From: Epichloe hybrida
Taxonomy: Eukaryota; Ascomycota; Sordariomycetes; Hypocreales; Clavicipitaceae
Assembly (NCBI GenBank): GCA_019022495.1
Contig: JAFEKR010000002.1
Span: 372,001 to 436,000, forward strand
Length of the DNA stretch: 64,000 nucleotides
Direction: 5' to 3'
Part shown: positions 34,246 to 46,043 of the stretch, one piece after another
How the letters are laid out: every line of letters starts with the position of its first letter
Numbering within the stretch: position 1 is the stretch's first letter
Program-made: the position numbers and the translations under genes
The notes under the pieces: model-generated
The model's database searches: none
What the model saw: the letters and a program-made list of their open reading frames with translations, nothing else
What the model was told of the DNA's origin: nothing

Positions 34246-35101
34246 CACCCCCCTTAGCTAAGATATTTATTAAAGCTAAAGATTATAAGCGTAGGAAGAG
34301 ATTATAATGATTTTCTAGTGTTATAATTAAGCGGGAATTTCCTGTAAGCTAATCTAGTAATAGAATTCCTTATATATCTGCCCTAATAGAGGCTTTATAA
34401 AGCTATTAGTAAGTATCTTAGAGGTCTTTAACTAATTTACCTTAATATTACCTAGGGCATATTGCTTTTAAATTTACATTTAATTTATATTAAGATGCTT
34501 TAGACTAGTTTAAAGCCTTCCTTCCTTATATTTTATAATATAAATTATTTACTTATTATCACACTAGATAATTAATAGAGAAGGGACTTATATGCTAATA
34601 TTATAAAGTAGTTTACCTAGAGATATACGCTCTTTTACTCTGTAATTTAATATAAAGAGCTTTGCTTCTATACTTAAGGTTATTATATAATACTACCTCC
34701 TAGGCTTCTAATTAATTATAGCTTTATATATAATAAAGACATAGCCTTACGTTAATTTCTAAGTATTAGGGTTATTACTAAGAGAGGCATTAGTGCTAGA
34801 GAAGAGCGTGTTAAAGCTATTTGCTCCTAAGTATTAGATACATAACTTCCTTGTGTTCTAAGCGTATATTAGAGTAGCCTTTGCAAGCTTAATATGCTTT
34901 ATTAAAGGGTTTATTATAAAGGAGGCTAGCTTTAAAGCTATAAAGGCTATATTAGGTCTTCTAATAATATAAAGATAGACTAAAGAGCTAATAACTGCTC
35001 TATAGTAATTAATCTCTTTATTAGTAGCCTAACTATTATTTAGAACTATTATAGCTATTATTAGAGGTGTTATAATTAAGCTCTTTAAATTGTCATTAAT
35101 A

Positions 35102-35916
35102 TTGAAATGTAGGGAGCTAGTTGCCGGCTGGTAACAGCTGTACAGGTGCAGCTCTACGGTTAGGGACTAGTAGAACCACCACGTTAAATTATTTAACGTA
35201 ACGCAACGGAAGGTTTCGGCAGTTATTAACTAATTAAATTCAATCTAGATGACTTTTACGATATCTTATATACCAATAGAATTGATTTTAGTGATGTTAT
35301 ACGGGCAATGCGGCTGTTAGATTAAGAGGTCTAGCTATCTAGCTAGGTTGAAAAGATCTTCTTCCTCTCATATACCCACTGACTGTATTAGTGGATCTAG
35401 GCCGTTAGAGAGGTCTTAAGGGCCACTTTTGATTTTCCGCAAAATTCATTTGTATGTAAAATCCAAAAAATCAACTCACCACCATACAAACTAGCAACCT
35501 ATATGCACCAAATTTTGGTCTAAAAAATATTCTTGCATAAAATAAAAGCCCTGTCTTCTAGCTTTAATTTACTATATGTAAGACTTTTGTATGACCTCTA
35601 GTTAAAGAGAAAATCGCTGTTAAAGATAGCTATAGGGTAACCTGCTTACGTCACCCTAGCTTACCTAATTACTAGTGGCGCTGCGGTTGTGGCTGCGCTT
35701 GTAGCCATAACGCAATTAAATAATCCACAATTAACAATTGATTTGGATTAGTCATCCACACGGTCGGTTACAGCTGTTTACAGCTGTAACGTAGCCATTG
35801 ATAGCTACCTTCGCGACCGTTAACAGCTGCAGTGCAGCTGTTAGGCTTGCAATGCAAGCTAGTAATAGAAAGGTCCTTTAACTAGAAAGGGCTAAAAATA
35901 GGTCTTATTTTTAACA
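35102..35916. mobile_element. Unidentified 815-bp insert in the copia element
   Basis: The insert lies between ATTAATA copies (35095-35101 and 35917-35923). Removing it with one copy restores the copia reading frame on the minus strand across the junction (PNIIND then NLKSL). The insert begins TTGAAATGTAGGG and ends TTTTTAACA; it has normal base composition, CpG dinucleotides and no long open frame. Several perfect palindromes with CAGCTG lie at its right end (35767-35859). It may be a solo LTR of another family or a MITE; the ends match neither type cleanly. Confidence 0.65.
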
Positions 35917-38900
35917 ATTAATAATGTTAGGAATGAACTTCTAAGCTATCTTTTAAATATATAATTCCTATGATAACTATATCTCTTTAGTATTACAATT
36001 CCTAATGATTTTAATGCCTAAGAATCACTTTAAATTGCCTTAGTCTTTAATATCTAGACTATTTATTAACTACTTATATAGCTCTTTAAATTCTGCTTTA
36101 AATCTGTTTAGAAACAGCACTATAATATTATCTACGTAGAAAAACAAGATAAATCTACCTTTTGTGAAGATATATAAGTCTTCCTTTCCTTAGATAAAGC
36201 CTAGATTTAATAGGAATTACGTTAAGTATAGAAACTATTATTAAGGAGCTTCCTATAGCCTATATAATGCTCTAGTTATTTTCTAGAGATAACCTTATAT
36301 ATTTATACCCTCTAGTAGCTTATAGAAGATAAGTTCTTTAAGTTCTATATATAGGAAGGCATTTTAAATATTATATTAATGCGTGTTAAGATTATTAGCG
36401 TAGTAAATAGTAAGTAATATATATAGAGATTGTAAAGCAAGTGTAGTAATGTAGTTATTAAGGTTATCCTTTAGTTATTAGTTACCTTAGATTACTATTT
36501 AAGCCTTAAACTCTATAATAATACCTTTTTTATTAGTTTTATACTTAAAAACCTATCTAAGGTTAATAATCTCCTTAAGATTAAATAATTTATCTAGTAT
36601 ATTCTCCTAGTAGTTTAAGGATTAAAGCTTTAAAAGCTCCTTTATAATTGCTTCCTTCTAGTGGTTATAATATAATAAGGCTATTGCCTAATAATAATAC
36701 GTAGGTTTTAGAGGTATATCTTTAATATATAAACTATATTAAGTTCCTTAAAATACTATTAAGAAAGCAAAAGAAAACTATACTTACCTAGCTTTTCTTA
36801 TTTCCTTTCTTTAATGTTTCCTAGTAATAATATTATTTATATTAATGCTATTATTATAGGGACTATAATTCTCTATAGCCTTACTGCCTTTTATAGTAAA
36901 TTTACTAGTCTCTATAGTAGTTACTATATATTTAGTTATTACTTTGCTTATAAATTTATTAATCTTATAAAATAGCGTATTATTACCTTATACCTAAAGC
37001 TCTAAGTTCTCTATAGTAACTAGCGCCTTATAAGAGAAGTTAGAAAGGGTTAAAAGTGCACTAGAAAGGTTCTCTTTATCCCTTATTATATAAGGAGGTA
37101 TTTTTACTTTAAACTACTTATTTTCCTAGCCTATAGCTAATAGCAAAGAGGTAGGATTATTCTCTTTAAGCTTTATTCTAATAAGATCTTAACTAATTTC
37201 CTTATTAAGGTCTTTAGCTTTAAGCTCTTTAAGTAACTTAATTATTAATATCTTCTCCTATTAAGCTAATTCTAGCTTTTCTTCTAGCTTAAAGAAGGAG
37301 TTCTTATTAAACTAAATATATACTAATATAATAACCTTATAATTACAAAGCAAAGGCACCTATATAATATATTATGACTTGCCTCTATACCTAATAAGGT
37401 ATCTAATATAAGCTTTTTACTTTAGCTATAGCATTACGTTATGCGATTTAACGTGCTCTAGAGCCTTTGTTATTATTAGAAATGCCTTATATCTATAAGC
37501 TTATAAGTGTGTAATTAAGGGCTTTTAAACCTCTAATATCTATAAATAGGCTAGGACTGTTTTCTATACCTAATTTCACTAGAGTTTATAGGGTGTAACC
37601 TAATTTCTATGATACTTAAAAGGTGTTTTATTTAGTAAATAGACTGCTATATTAAAGACCTTATTATTAAGTTCTAAAGAAAGGTAAGCCTTTTACTTAA
37701 CTACCCCCCTAGATCTCTTTGCCTTTTTATTTTAACTAGGCATTAAGGGAGCTAAATTATAAACTATAATACTAGTAAAGGCTATCTTATCTCTTATGCT
37801 CTTTATAAATAGAGCCTTTTTAATATTACTATGTAAAAATTAGAGTTAAACCCTAAATTATATGCGTAAGAACACTATTATTATATAGAAGCTATTATGA
37901 ATTCTATCTTTAGTCTTAAATAAATAAAAGAAACGCATTAAGGTTATAAGGTATATAAAAACATACTAATACCTATTACTATTCTAATAAGGAGAGTTAT
38001 AATAGTCTAGATTAACTAAAAGGCTATATCTAAGTCCCTAAGGAAGCCCTTCTAGTATAACTTATAATCTCTAGCGCTTAGCTTTACCTATAGCATAGAT
38101 CTTATATTCTATAAGCTTAAGTCCTATTAATTTAATGCTAAGAGTAGTGTTTATAATCTCTATAAAGGCCTTTTTACCTAGATAACTATATTATTAATGC
38201 TAAAGCTTTGCATTTTCTTTTATAAGTAGCCTTAGTGCTTTACTAGTTATAGTGTAGGCCTCTTTTAGGTTATCTAAGAGTATAAATAATATATAAAGCT
38301 TATTAATATTATAAAGCTTAGTAATAGGATACTTTCCTTAGAATAGGAAGCTTTTCTTCTAGTTCTAATAAATCCCTGCCTTTATTAGAATTATTACTAA
38401 TACTAGGTTTATGTGAAATTCTAGAATTAGTAAAGCACTTTATACTATAATCCTTCTTAGCCTTTATAATACTAGATTTATAATGGATATATAGACTAGT
38501 CCTTATCCTAAGGATACATAGATTATGCCTTTAGCTCTAACCTCTATTATAATAGTTCTATTAAACTTAGACTATTTAAACTAATAAATGTTAATAAAAA
38601 TATAAATATTAGCTCTAGAATTATAAATAACTATATTCTAATTCCCTTTAGAGCTATTTATAGCGTTTAAAGTTAAATATATAACTTTCCTTAAAGGTTA
38701 AGAGCTCTATAAGTATATAAATAATAATATATTTATAGTTTTCTCTCCTAGAGTTACTATAAGTAAGTTATTTATTAGGTTCTATAAGGGGATAATAATA
38801 TTACTACTTTTCTCCCTTTTCTCTAGCTTTTAACTTATAGCTTTTAATCTCTCTTATAGGTTTTCCTTTAGATATCTCTTAATATTATCTTTAGAGTTTT

Positions 38901-40019
38901 TCTTAACTTCCTAGTCCTTAGGAGTAGCCTCTAGCTTATAAAGAGCCTTAAATAAATTATAGGATTCCTACTACCTTAATATATTACAAATATTATAACT
39001 AGAGTATCTAGGGTACTTCTTTTATTCTAATTTATTCTAACTATTTAATCTTTTAGTAATAATAGCGTTATTAGCTAATTTTATTATTATTAAGCTTTAA
39101 GGAGCTTTATAATCTCTTTTAAACTTACTAATTACTTTAAGAAAGCTATAGTTCTCTCCTTTATTAAGTAAGTTATTTTACTTCTTCTAGAATGCCTTAA
39201 ATTTGCTTTAAAGAGGGATAATAAACTTATATAGTATTATCTCCTTAGTTTATTAAGTCTTAAGATCTAGATAATTCCTCTATAGTACCTCTGTTATTAT
39301 AGCTTACTTATACTAATTATAAGTACCTTTAGCTTATAAGTAATTATTAAGGTAATTCTCTATAAGGATAAGCATTTTCTTAGTGTTTAGCTTATATTAA
39401 TTATAAAGAAGCTTAAGTGTCCTATAGGTATAATATTAAACTAACTCCTTTTCTTTTACTTTAGTGTTAAAGTTAAGAGAGTCTTATATATTCTTTAAAA
39501 GAGTCTTATAAATATACTTCCTAATCTTTAGCATTTACTTTAATAGGTTTATATACTTTATAAGATTAAATTAAAGCTCTTTATATTTAAAGTTAAATTA
39601 GTTCTTTATATCTTTATAAGTAATCTTCTAATCTTTAAGAGTATTAGGGTTATCTAGCATAATCTCTAGTCTTAGACCCCTCTAGGGGTACATAGGTATT
39701 ATAGGTTCTTTAAGTAATTTAACCTTATTAGGGTTAATATACTCCTAAATACTATATAATTTTACGTAGTTCTTAACTTAGGTAAACCACTTAATCTAAT
39801 CCTTCTTTAATAATAACACTATATTTAGAGTTTCTTTAGATATTATAAAGGGGAATGTATTAGTTAACTAGAGCGTAAGATAAGGGTTTTAACTAATTAA
39901 TATAATAGAGGGTGATTATCTTATAATATAGGTAAGCGTTAATTAATAATATTTAACGGAGCTTATATCTTTAATAATAATTAATAAAAATAGTAATAAA
40001 AGCCTCCTAGGCTTATAAC

Positions 40020-40252
40020 TATTAAGGTAAGGGTGTAAATAGATTATAAAAAGCGTTTGATTTTAGTTAATTAAAGGTTATAAATAGCACCTAACTTTTA
40101 TACCTAAAAGGTACATAGTGCGCTATAGTAATAACTAGTTTATAGAGGTACTTCTAATATATTATATTCACTAATGTCTAACCTCGCGTTTTATCTCTGT
40201 CAATGCGCGCTGCCCTCATATAACCTATGCTTCAAGGGAGCTCTCCCTGACA
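40020..40252 (-). repeat. LTR of the 34-40 kb copia element (5' LTR by orientation)
   Basis: This is the 233-bp partner of 34013-34245. Its left terminus is changed to TATTAAGG (expected TGTCAAGG) and its right terminus is CCCTGACA. Differences between the two copies are transitions of the RIP type. Its right part keeps more G and C than its left part. Confidence 0.9.
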
Positions 40253-40293
40253 ACACTACACTACGCGTTTTAGTGCAATACTCTAGCCATGGG

Positions 40294-41138
40294 TTTAGGG
40301 AAGAACCTTTACGCTAGTACGTTAGCTTTATTCGCGTGTATCTTTAAGGGTAATAAACTTATTTTTTATAACTTTTATAATATAATAGCCTTATTAAATA
40401 TTATCTTTATATACTTATAAGAAATTATAAGCTAAAAAGCTATTTTTCTTTTCTTAAACTATTAATTTTAACAGTATAAATAAAGGTATATATATTCTTT
40501 AAAAAGTATATATATTCTAATTAAAATAAAACTTTCTCTTACTTTTAAGTACTTATTTATAGCTATATATAGTAACTTGAGGTTTTGTTTTCTCTTTTAA
40601 GTTTATAATTATAATAAGTACCTTATAAATACTATATTAAGAGACTATAAAGGCCTTTATTACCTTAAGAATAAGTACTATAGCCTTAGCTTAATTAAGC
40701 TTATACTTTCTATAAATTTAATACTAATAATATTAAGCTTAATATAGCTATTTAAATTTATTACTATTTTAATATCTTTATATCTATAAATAGTAACTAG
40801 TATATAAAATTAATACTTAATTAATACCTTAGTATTTAAGGTAAAGGTAAGGGCCTTTACTTTTACCTTAGGAAGTTTCCTTATTTATCTTAGGGGTCTT
40901 TTCTTAGCTTATTATATTTATTTATAAAATAGTCTAAGCTATTATAGTTAAAATATTATCTCTTATCCCTAACTTTATTATTATTTAATTAAGTAACTAA
41001 GCTTTTTTTAAAGTTTTTATTTCCTTAGTTTTTATAAGGTTTATAAACTTAAGAAAAGTTATTTTTATAATATTAGGGATTCTTATATAGGCCTTTATTT
41101 TCTAAATACTTAGGCTTTTACTTAGTCTTTAGTATAGC
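40294..41138. other. RIP-degraded A/T-rich DNA
   Basis: The block has no open frame and no recognisable motif. It is T- and A-rich throughout, with simple repeats of TTA and TAA. Confidence 0.5.
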
Positions 41139-41143
41139 CTTTT

Positions 41144-41413
41144 TGTCATGGCTTGCACCGAAAGGTTAAGAACGAAGTGATAGCTAAGACTATTGTAGTT
41201 GCTACTAGATAAATGCTAGCTAGAGGCAGGTGTATGAAGGTTTTAATCTTTAACCTAGTACTAATAATATACGTAGTCTTTAATAAATACCTTACTTTAT
41301 AAGCACGTGGCTATCTTATAGCTAGCTAGCCTCTTTATTATCCGCATGGCCTAAAGGTTCTCTGAAGACCCGCTTCGATAAACATCCTATCTTTGACCTC
41401 TGCGCTCCTAACA
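41144..41413. mobile_element. Solo LTR, 270 bp, second family
   Basis: It begins TGTCATGGCTTGCACCG and ends GCGCTCCTAACA, flanked by CTTTT at 41139-41143 and 41414-41418. TG...CA ends and a 5-bp duplication fit a solo LTR left by recombination. It contains CpG dinucleotides while its flanks do not, so it is younger than the surrounding RIP-degraded DNA. Confidence 0.75.
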
Positions 41414-41418
41414 CTTTT

Positions 41419-42142
41419 AAAATTACTAAGTAAAATGTAGAATTTTTTCTTATATTTTCCTAGTAATAAAGATATATAAGTTAATATAATTCTATAGCTT
41501 AAAAAGTAACTTTATAAAGAATATTAAAGTATAGGACTTTTCTAAGTCTTTTTCTAAGTATATCTCTAGTAAATCTAGGAAAATACTAAATTTAATAAGG
41601 CTTTAGCTTTTATATTACTTTATATTCTTTAGCTATATAGCTATTTAAGTATTATAGTTTATAAAGTTCTTAAGTAATATAAGGGTTTAAGTTTAGAATT
41701 TATTTTAGTTATTCTTAAGGTTATTCTAGCTATTAGCTTATTATTTATTTAGGTATTTATCCTATTTTACTTTATAGTTAGTATATATATAGTTAAGTAT
41801 AAAGAGAATCTTTTAGTAATTATATTAGTATTTCTTTTTTACCTTATTAAAAATATAGTTTAAGTTATTTATTTATATCTTATATTTCTATAGTTTTTAA
41901 AGTTTTTCTAACTAAGTAATTTACTTTAGTATTACTATAGCTTTAGTATAAGAAATAAAAGATCTTATTATAAGTATAGTTTTAGTAAATATAGTATATT
42001 TTTACTTATAGTATTACCTTTATTTAATTAAGTATTACTTTTATTTATTAGGGTTAGGTTATTATCTAATATTACTTTAGTAAATTAAATAATTCTTTTT
42101 CTTATATTACTTTTAAGTAACTAGTAAAAGAAGCTTAAAAAT
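41419..42142. other. RIP-degraded A/T-rich DNA
   Basis: This is A/T-rich sequence with no open frame, between the second-family solo LTR and the truncated LTR copy. No element was identified. Confidence 0.5.
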
Positions 42143-42297
42143 TATAAGAATAATAATAGCTAAGTTAAAGGTATAAGGGCTTTAGTATATTAACTAAAGC
42201 TTACTAAGTCTATGTGTGTTATATATATAAGTTACTAGCTTATAGCTAGTGGCTTGCTAGTGTTACGTGGACCTAGCCCTAGGGCCTCACTAGCCTG
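42143..42297 (+). mobile_element. Truncated, degraded LTR copy
   Basis: It aligns with the first 150 or so bases of the 198-bp LTR at 33317, for example TAGCTTATAGCTAGTGGCTT and ACGTGGACCTAGCCCTAGGG, with C to T and G to A changes. It stops where the hAT-like copy D begins. Confidence 0.7.
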
Positions 42298-42660
42298 CAG
42301 AGTATTATACTACAATGTGTAGTGTAGTGTAGTTTTTATAGTGTAGTGCAAGTACTACATATTACACTACACTACAAACTACACTACACTAACTATAAGC
42401 TAAAAAAAACTATAATATAATACACTATAATTTTTTTTTCCTAAACTATACTAACTACAAACACTATAAATATATTATTAGGTAAAAAAAAAAGTAGGAG
42501 TTTTTATTAGTTATTATTACTATGAGGATTAAATAAAGGCTAGTTATATAGAAGCTCTTATTGTTACCTATTTTACCTAATTAGTTATCTACTTTATAAT
42601 ATTTTACTATTTTAAGGATTTTACTATAACTAGGGTTATAAATAATATTATACCTTTTTA
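42298..42660 (-). mobile_element. hAT-like element D, truncated
   Basis: It begins CAGAGTATTATACTACAATG and runs into TAGTGTAG arrays and the inner arm seen in the full copies, then stops abruptly at about 42660 where the normal-composition island begins. The orientation is opposite to copies C, F and B. Confidence 0.7.
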
Positions 42661-43285
42661 TTGTCATCGCGTTTGGTCGTAAGCTTCGTTTGAAGACCTA
42701 GATTCATGTCCGATAGACCTTCTGTTATTCAGGTCTTTTTTTAGACCCTTAGAGCTTATTTATGGCTTCCTTTTTCGCTGTTAGATTCTGGAATTCCTAG
42801 ATAGCAATTCATCATCATCTTCTCTTCTGATCACTCTTTGACACTTTCACATCGCCTGCATCCTTTCACATGGCGGAAGAATGATTCGTTCAATGTTGAC
42901 CTCTCCCGCCTGTCCCGCACGCCCGATACAAAAAGAGGTTGCACAGTGCACATCAATCATAAATAAGATAAGCACCAGACGACATGGACGTCTGCTGTGA
43001 CAAGAACATGTACTTTACACAAAGAGCGATACTATAGTAGTCGCCAGGAAATAGCAGAAACTACGCAACGGACCAAGGCACTTGACGAAACAATTTTCAT
43101 TAAAGAGTGATGTGTTTCTTTGGTGTTTCACCCGCGATTTTAATGACAGTCCTGATACAGTTTGATATCTCCCAGGCGCAGCACATGGGCATGGGCATAG
43201 GCCATCTCTTTTCCATGCCCTCCTTGAGCACCTTGTAACACAAGCGACAAACTTATTACGAGGCAAGGTCGCCGTCTAGACCGAC
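42661..43285. other. Island DNA downstream of the small secreted gene
   Basis: This is normal-composition sequence starting TTGTCATCGCG. A minus-strand open frame at 43015-43266 starts at ATG (43266) but has no known features and most likely belongs to the 3' flank. No repeat was identified. Confidence 0.45.
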
Positions 43286-43512
43286 TTAATTGCTAGGAGC
43301 CTCAGGCTTGTCGTATACCACGTCGCCATCGAGGCTGCTGCCTCGATTTTCGAGAGCGTCAGGCTTGTTGTAGGCAATATCACCATCATGGTCTTAGCAA
43401 AGAATTAGCATATTTAGATATTCGAGCGAAGCTCCTGGTGTTAATACCTACCGGTAGGAAGCGCAGAAGCTCCCAATACCAGAAGAGCTACGATGCTTAC
43501 GATAGCCTTCAT
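43286..43512 (-). CDS. Small secreted protein with duplicated DGD-Y-KP motif
   Basis: The predicted protein is 55 residues in two exons on the minus strand, 43512-43452 and 43392-43286. The 59-nt intron has a GTAGGT donor, a GCTAAT branch point and a CTAAG acceptor. The signal peptide is MKAIVSIVALLVLGASA. The mature part carries two related units, DGDIAYNKPDA (23-33) and DGDVVYDKPEA (42-52), separated by eight residues, and ends PSN. There are no cysteines and no dibasic processing sites. I know no family with this motif. The gene is too short for routine open-frame listing. It sits alone on a 1.3-kb normal-composition island between RIP-degraded transposons, a setting typical of fungal effector genes; that role is inference. 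Confidence 0.7.
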
Positions 43513-43980
43513 TTTGAATGTCGAGATTGTAAATTGCGAATTGCTGGAAATGGCGTTGGAGGAATGGATGTTGGTGGCAGACTAGACATTTGGGCTCATA
43601 CTTGTCCCTGGTTATATACTCGCTTCCGGCTTGCTGGTAAAGTGTGGGATGTCCATCCGTTTCTGTTCTCGTAGCCAGTAGATGGTTGCTAATGACATTA
43701 CCGCGGTCCTTTCGCCGGTGTCAAAATACATGTATCAAGTATCCGTATGCAATCGTGCCTAATATTGTCTTAGCAAAAAAGAAAGTGATTGGAATACCTA
43801 TGGCTGCATTATCTTTTACTTGCCTTTACCCCACTGGTACACACTGGTCAAAGACACACGGGTCACTTAACGCGCATATTGCGTTTTTTAAATACGCATA
43901 TTGCGTTGGTTCTAAAACAGAAGAAGTACGGACGTACCTTTCAACCTAATCCCTTACTAAATATACTAGCTTTTTTTAGT
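43513..43980. promoter_or_regulatory. Upstream region of the small secreted gene
   Basis: The 468-bp stretch of normal composition holds the presumed promoter. GCGCATATTGCG and ACGCATATTGCG near 43870-43905 form a direct repeat of a CGCATATTGCG unit. Composition changes to A/T-rich at about 43,980. Confidence 0.4.
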
Positions 43981-44735
43981 GGTAAATATAAATTCCTTCC
44001 TTCCTTTTTATTATTATAAGGCCTTATAATAGAGCGTTGCTATTCGGAGCTGTGTTTTCTTGCTACTTAGCGCTATACCCACATAAGGATTTGTCCTAGC
44101 CGCATTTGGTTAGCTAGCTTAATTACTACACCCTCTTATAGAAAACATATGTAATATTATAAAATCTAACCTCGCACTTTAAACTATATTATAATAATAG
44201 TAAATTTTTTCATTAAACATGTATTAGGTTTACGAATTTACTTAAAAACGCGATTTCTAGTGTTTTCTTTAATTATAGACACTTTAGCTAGCCTAACTAA
44301 TTATTTTAACCTTTTCTAACCTCTTTAACTATTTACACTAGCTATTATATAGCTATAATTATAACTATAATAAAGAGAAGCTTCCTATAGCCTATTTTAC
44401 TACTAATTATAATTACCTTATACTTATATATAAAGTTAATTTTCCTTATAACTCTCTTTAACCTTAAGGCTTACCTTAAGGTCTCCCTTATAGCCTCCCT
44501 TATAGCCTCCCTTATAGCCTCCATTATATTAACTATTATAATAATACTTCTTTAACTTTTACTTACGTTGTTATATACCTTATACTTAAATTTAGTTTTC
44601 TAAAGCCTCTTAAGCCTTAAGTTAATAGTAGCTATAGTTAAGGTAGTAGTTTAAGGATTATAAGGCTTTATTAAAAGCTCTAAATAAAGGGTTAAGACTC
44701 TATAGGTTTAAATTAATTACTTTTTATATTATAAG
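43981..44735. other. RIP-degraded A/T-rich DNA
   Basis: No open frame is present. A short direct repeat of CCCTTATAGCCTC occurs three to four times at about 44485-44523. Confidence 0.5.
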
Positions 44736-45944
44736 CAGAGTATTGCACTACAATGTGTAGTGCAGTGTAGTTTTTGTAGTGTAGTGTAGTAACTACACTA
44801 CAAACTACACTACACTATAAACTACACTAACTATAAGCAAAAGAAAACTATAAGCAAAAGAAAACTATAAGCAAAAGAAAACTATAAGCAAAAGAAAACT
44901 ATAATACAATATAATACAAATTTTTTTTCCTAAACTACACTAATTACAAACACTACAAATGTATTATTAGGTAAAAAAAAAAAGTAAGGCTTTTTATTAA
45001 TTATTATTATTAGAAGGATTAAATAAAGGCTAGTTATATAGAAGCTTTTATTATTACCTATTTTACCTAATTAGTTATCTAATTTATAATATTATACTAT
45101 TTTAAGGATTTTACTATAACTAGGGTTATATATAATATTATACCTTTTTAATAATACTATTATACGTAATACTTTATTTTACTAATATTCATTTAAGAAA
45201 AACCTTTATATTATATTATTTACTATTATTACTAATTATTTGAATTTTCTAGAAATTATTACTATTACTTGTAATTAAAAACTTTTTAGAATAAAGGAAA
45301 TAAATAAAATATAAATACTAGTAAGTATAAGTAAATTACTATAGAAAAAGCTAGACTTTTTAGTTATATAATATTTTAAGGTTTTTTAAAATATTAAGAA
45401 AAGAAAATTCTTTTCTCTTTTATATTTTTTTGTATTATAGTAAATTCGTAATACTAATTATAGTAATACTAATTATAGTAATACTAATTATAGTAATTAT
45501 AGTATATGATTAAAAGGTAAGCCTTAGTATTATATTTAAAAAAAGTTAAACTAACTAAAAGTAAGGTTATTAAAGTTATTAGAGTTATTTTAGTTTGTGT
45601 AATAAGAATAGTATATTAAATAAAAGTGAGTCCTAGTTCCAATTCCATGAATAGGTTAAACTAATTACAATAAAGGTGCTTAGAGTTATTATAGGTATTA
45701 TTATAATTATAATATATAATTTAAAAGTGGGTCTTGTTTTTATTTTTAATAATAAGTTAAACTTATTTTTTAAAGCTTAATTAAGCTATATAGGCTAATA
45801 AGAATAAAACTATTAAGAATCTATTAATATATTATTAATATTAGTTTATTATATCCTTTCTTTATATATTATAGTAATAAGATATATAAAGTTATAATAT
45901 ATAACTTCTTAAAGCTTTAGAATTATAAAGCTTAAAGTAATATT
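44736..45944 (-). mobile_element. hAT-like element E, truncated on the right
   Basis: It starts CAGAGTATTGCACTACAATG after the 8-mer ATTATAAG (44728-44735). It then follows copy A through the inner arm and middle, but stops at about 45944 after CTTAAAGTAATATT. About 90 bases of non-A/T-rich sequence then lead to copy F. The orientation is inverted relative to F. A GCAAAAGAAAACTATAA unit is tandemly repeated at about 44836-44900. Confidence 0.75.
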
Positions 45945-46043
45945 GTGGCTTCCTCCGGACCCTCGGACAATAGTTAGTCTGGCCGTAGCTAAAGTGTAGG
46001 TTCACTAAAGGGATACACACAATGTAATTAGCTGTATTATAAG

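Larger units (their letters stand above)
34013..40252 (-). mobile_element. Ty1/copia LTR retrotransposon, RIP-degraded
   Basis: This 6240-bp element lies between 5-bp duplications ACACT (34008-34012 and 40253-40257). Coding orientation is minus. The reverse-transcriptase palm reads FILFFYVDNIIVL near 36110-36150 on the minus strand, the copia YVDD box with the second Asp changed to Asn. It is followed by the conserved FLGIKI region. Many in-frame TAG and TAA codons interrupt it. It is inserted in the hAT-like element C and is itself split at 35102-35916. Confidence 0.88.
31949..40285 (+). mobile_element. hAT-like long-TIR element C, interrupted
   Basis: The element is bounded by CAGAGTAATG on the left and CAATACTCTA on the right, with an 8-bp duplication GCCATGGG at 31941-31948 and 40286-40293. 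It is interrupted by a solo LTR (33317-33514) and by a copia element (34013-40252). With those and their duplications removed it is about 1889 bp, close to copy B (1891 bp). CAGAG ends plus 8-bp duplications are the hallmark of the hAT superfamily. The ends are arrays of TAGTGTAG motifs, and the outer parts form long inverted arms. No transposase frame survives or can be recognised. Confidence 0.8.

Noticed and set aside
43015..43266. Minus-strand frame of 83 codons downstream of the small secreted gene
   Set aside because: No signal peptide or domain, and its position fits the 3' flank of the gene at 43286-43512.
43286..43512. The small secreted protein as a ribosomally made cyclic peptide (dikaritin) precursor
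   Set aside because: It has repeats with a Tyr but no dibasic Kex2 sites between them and no partner modification genes nearby.
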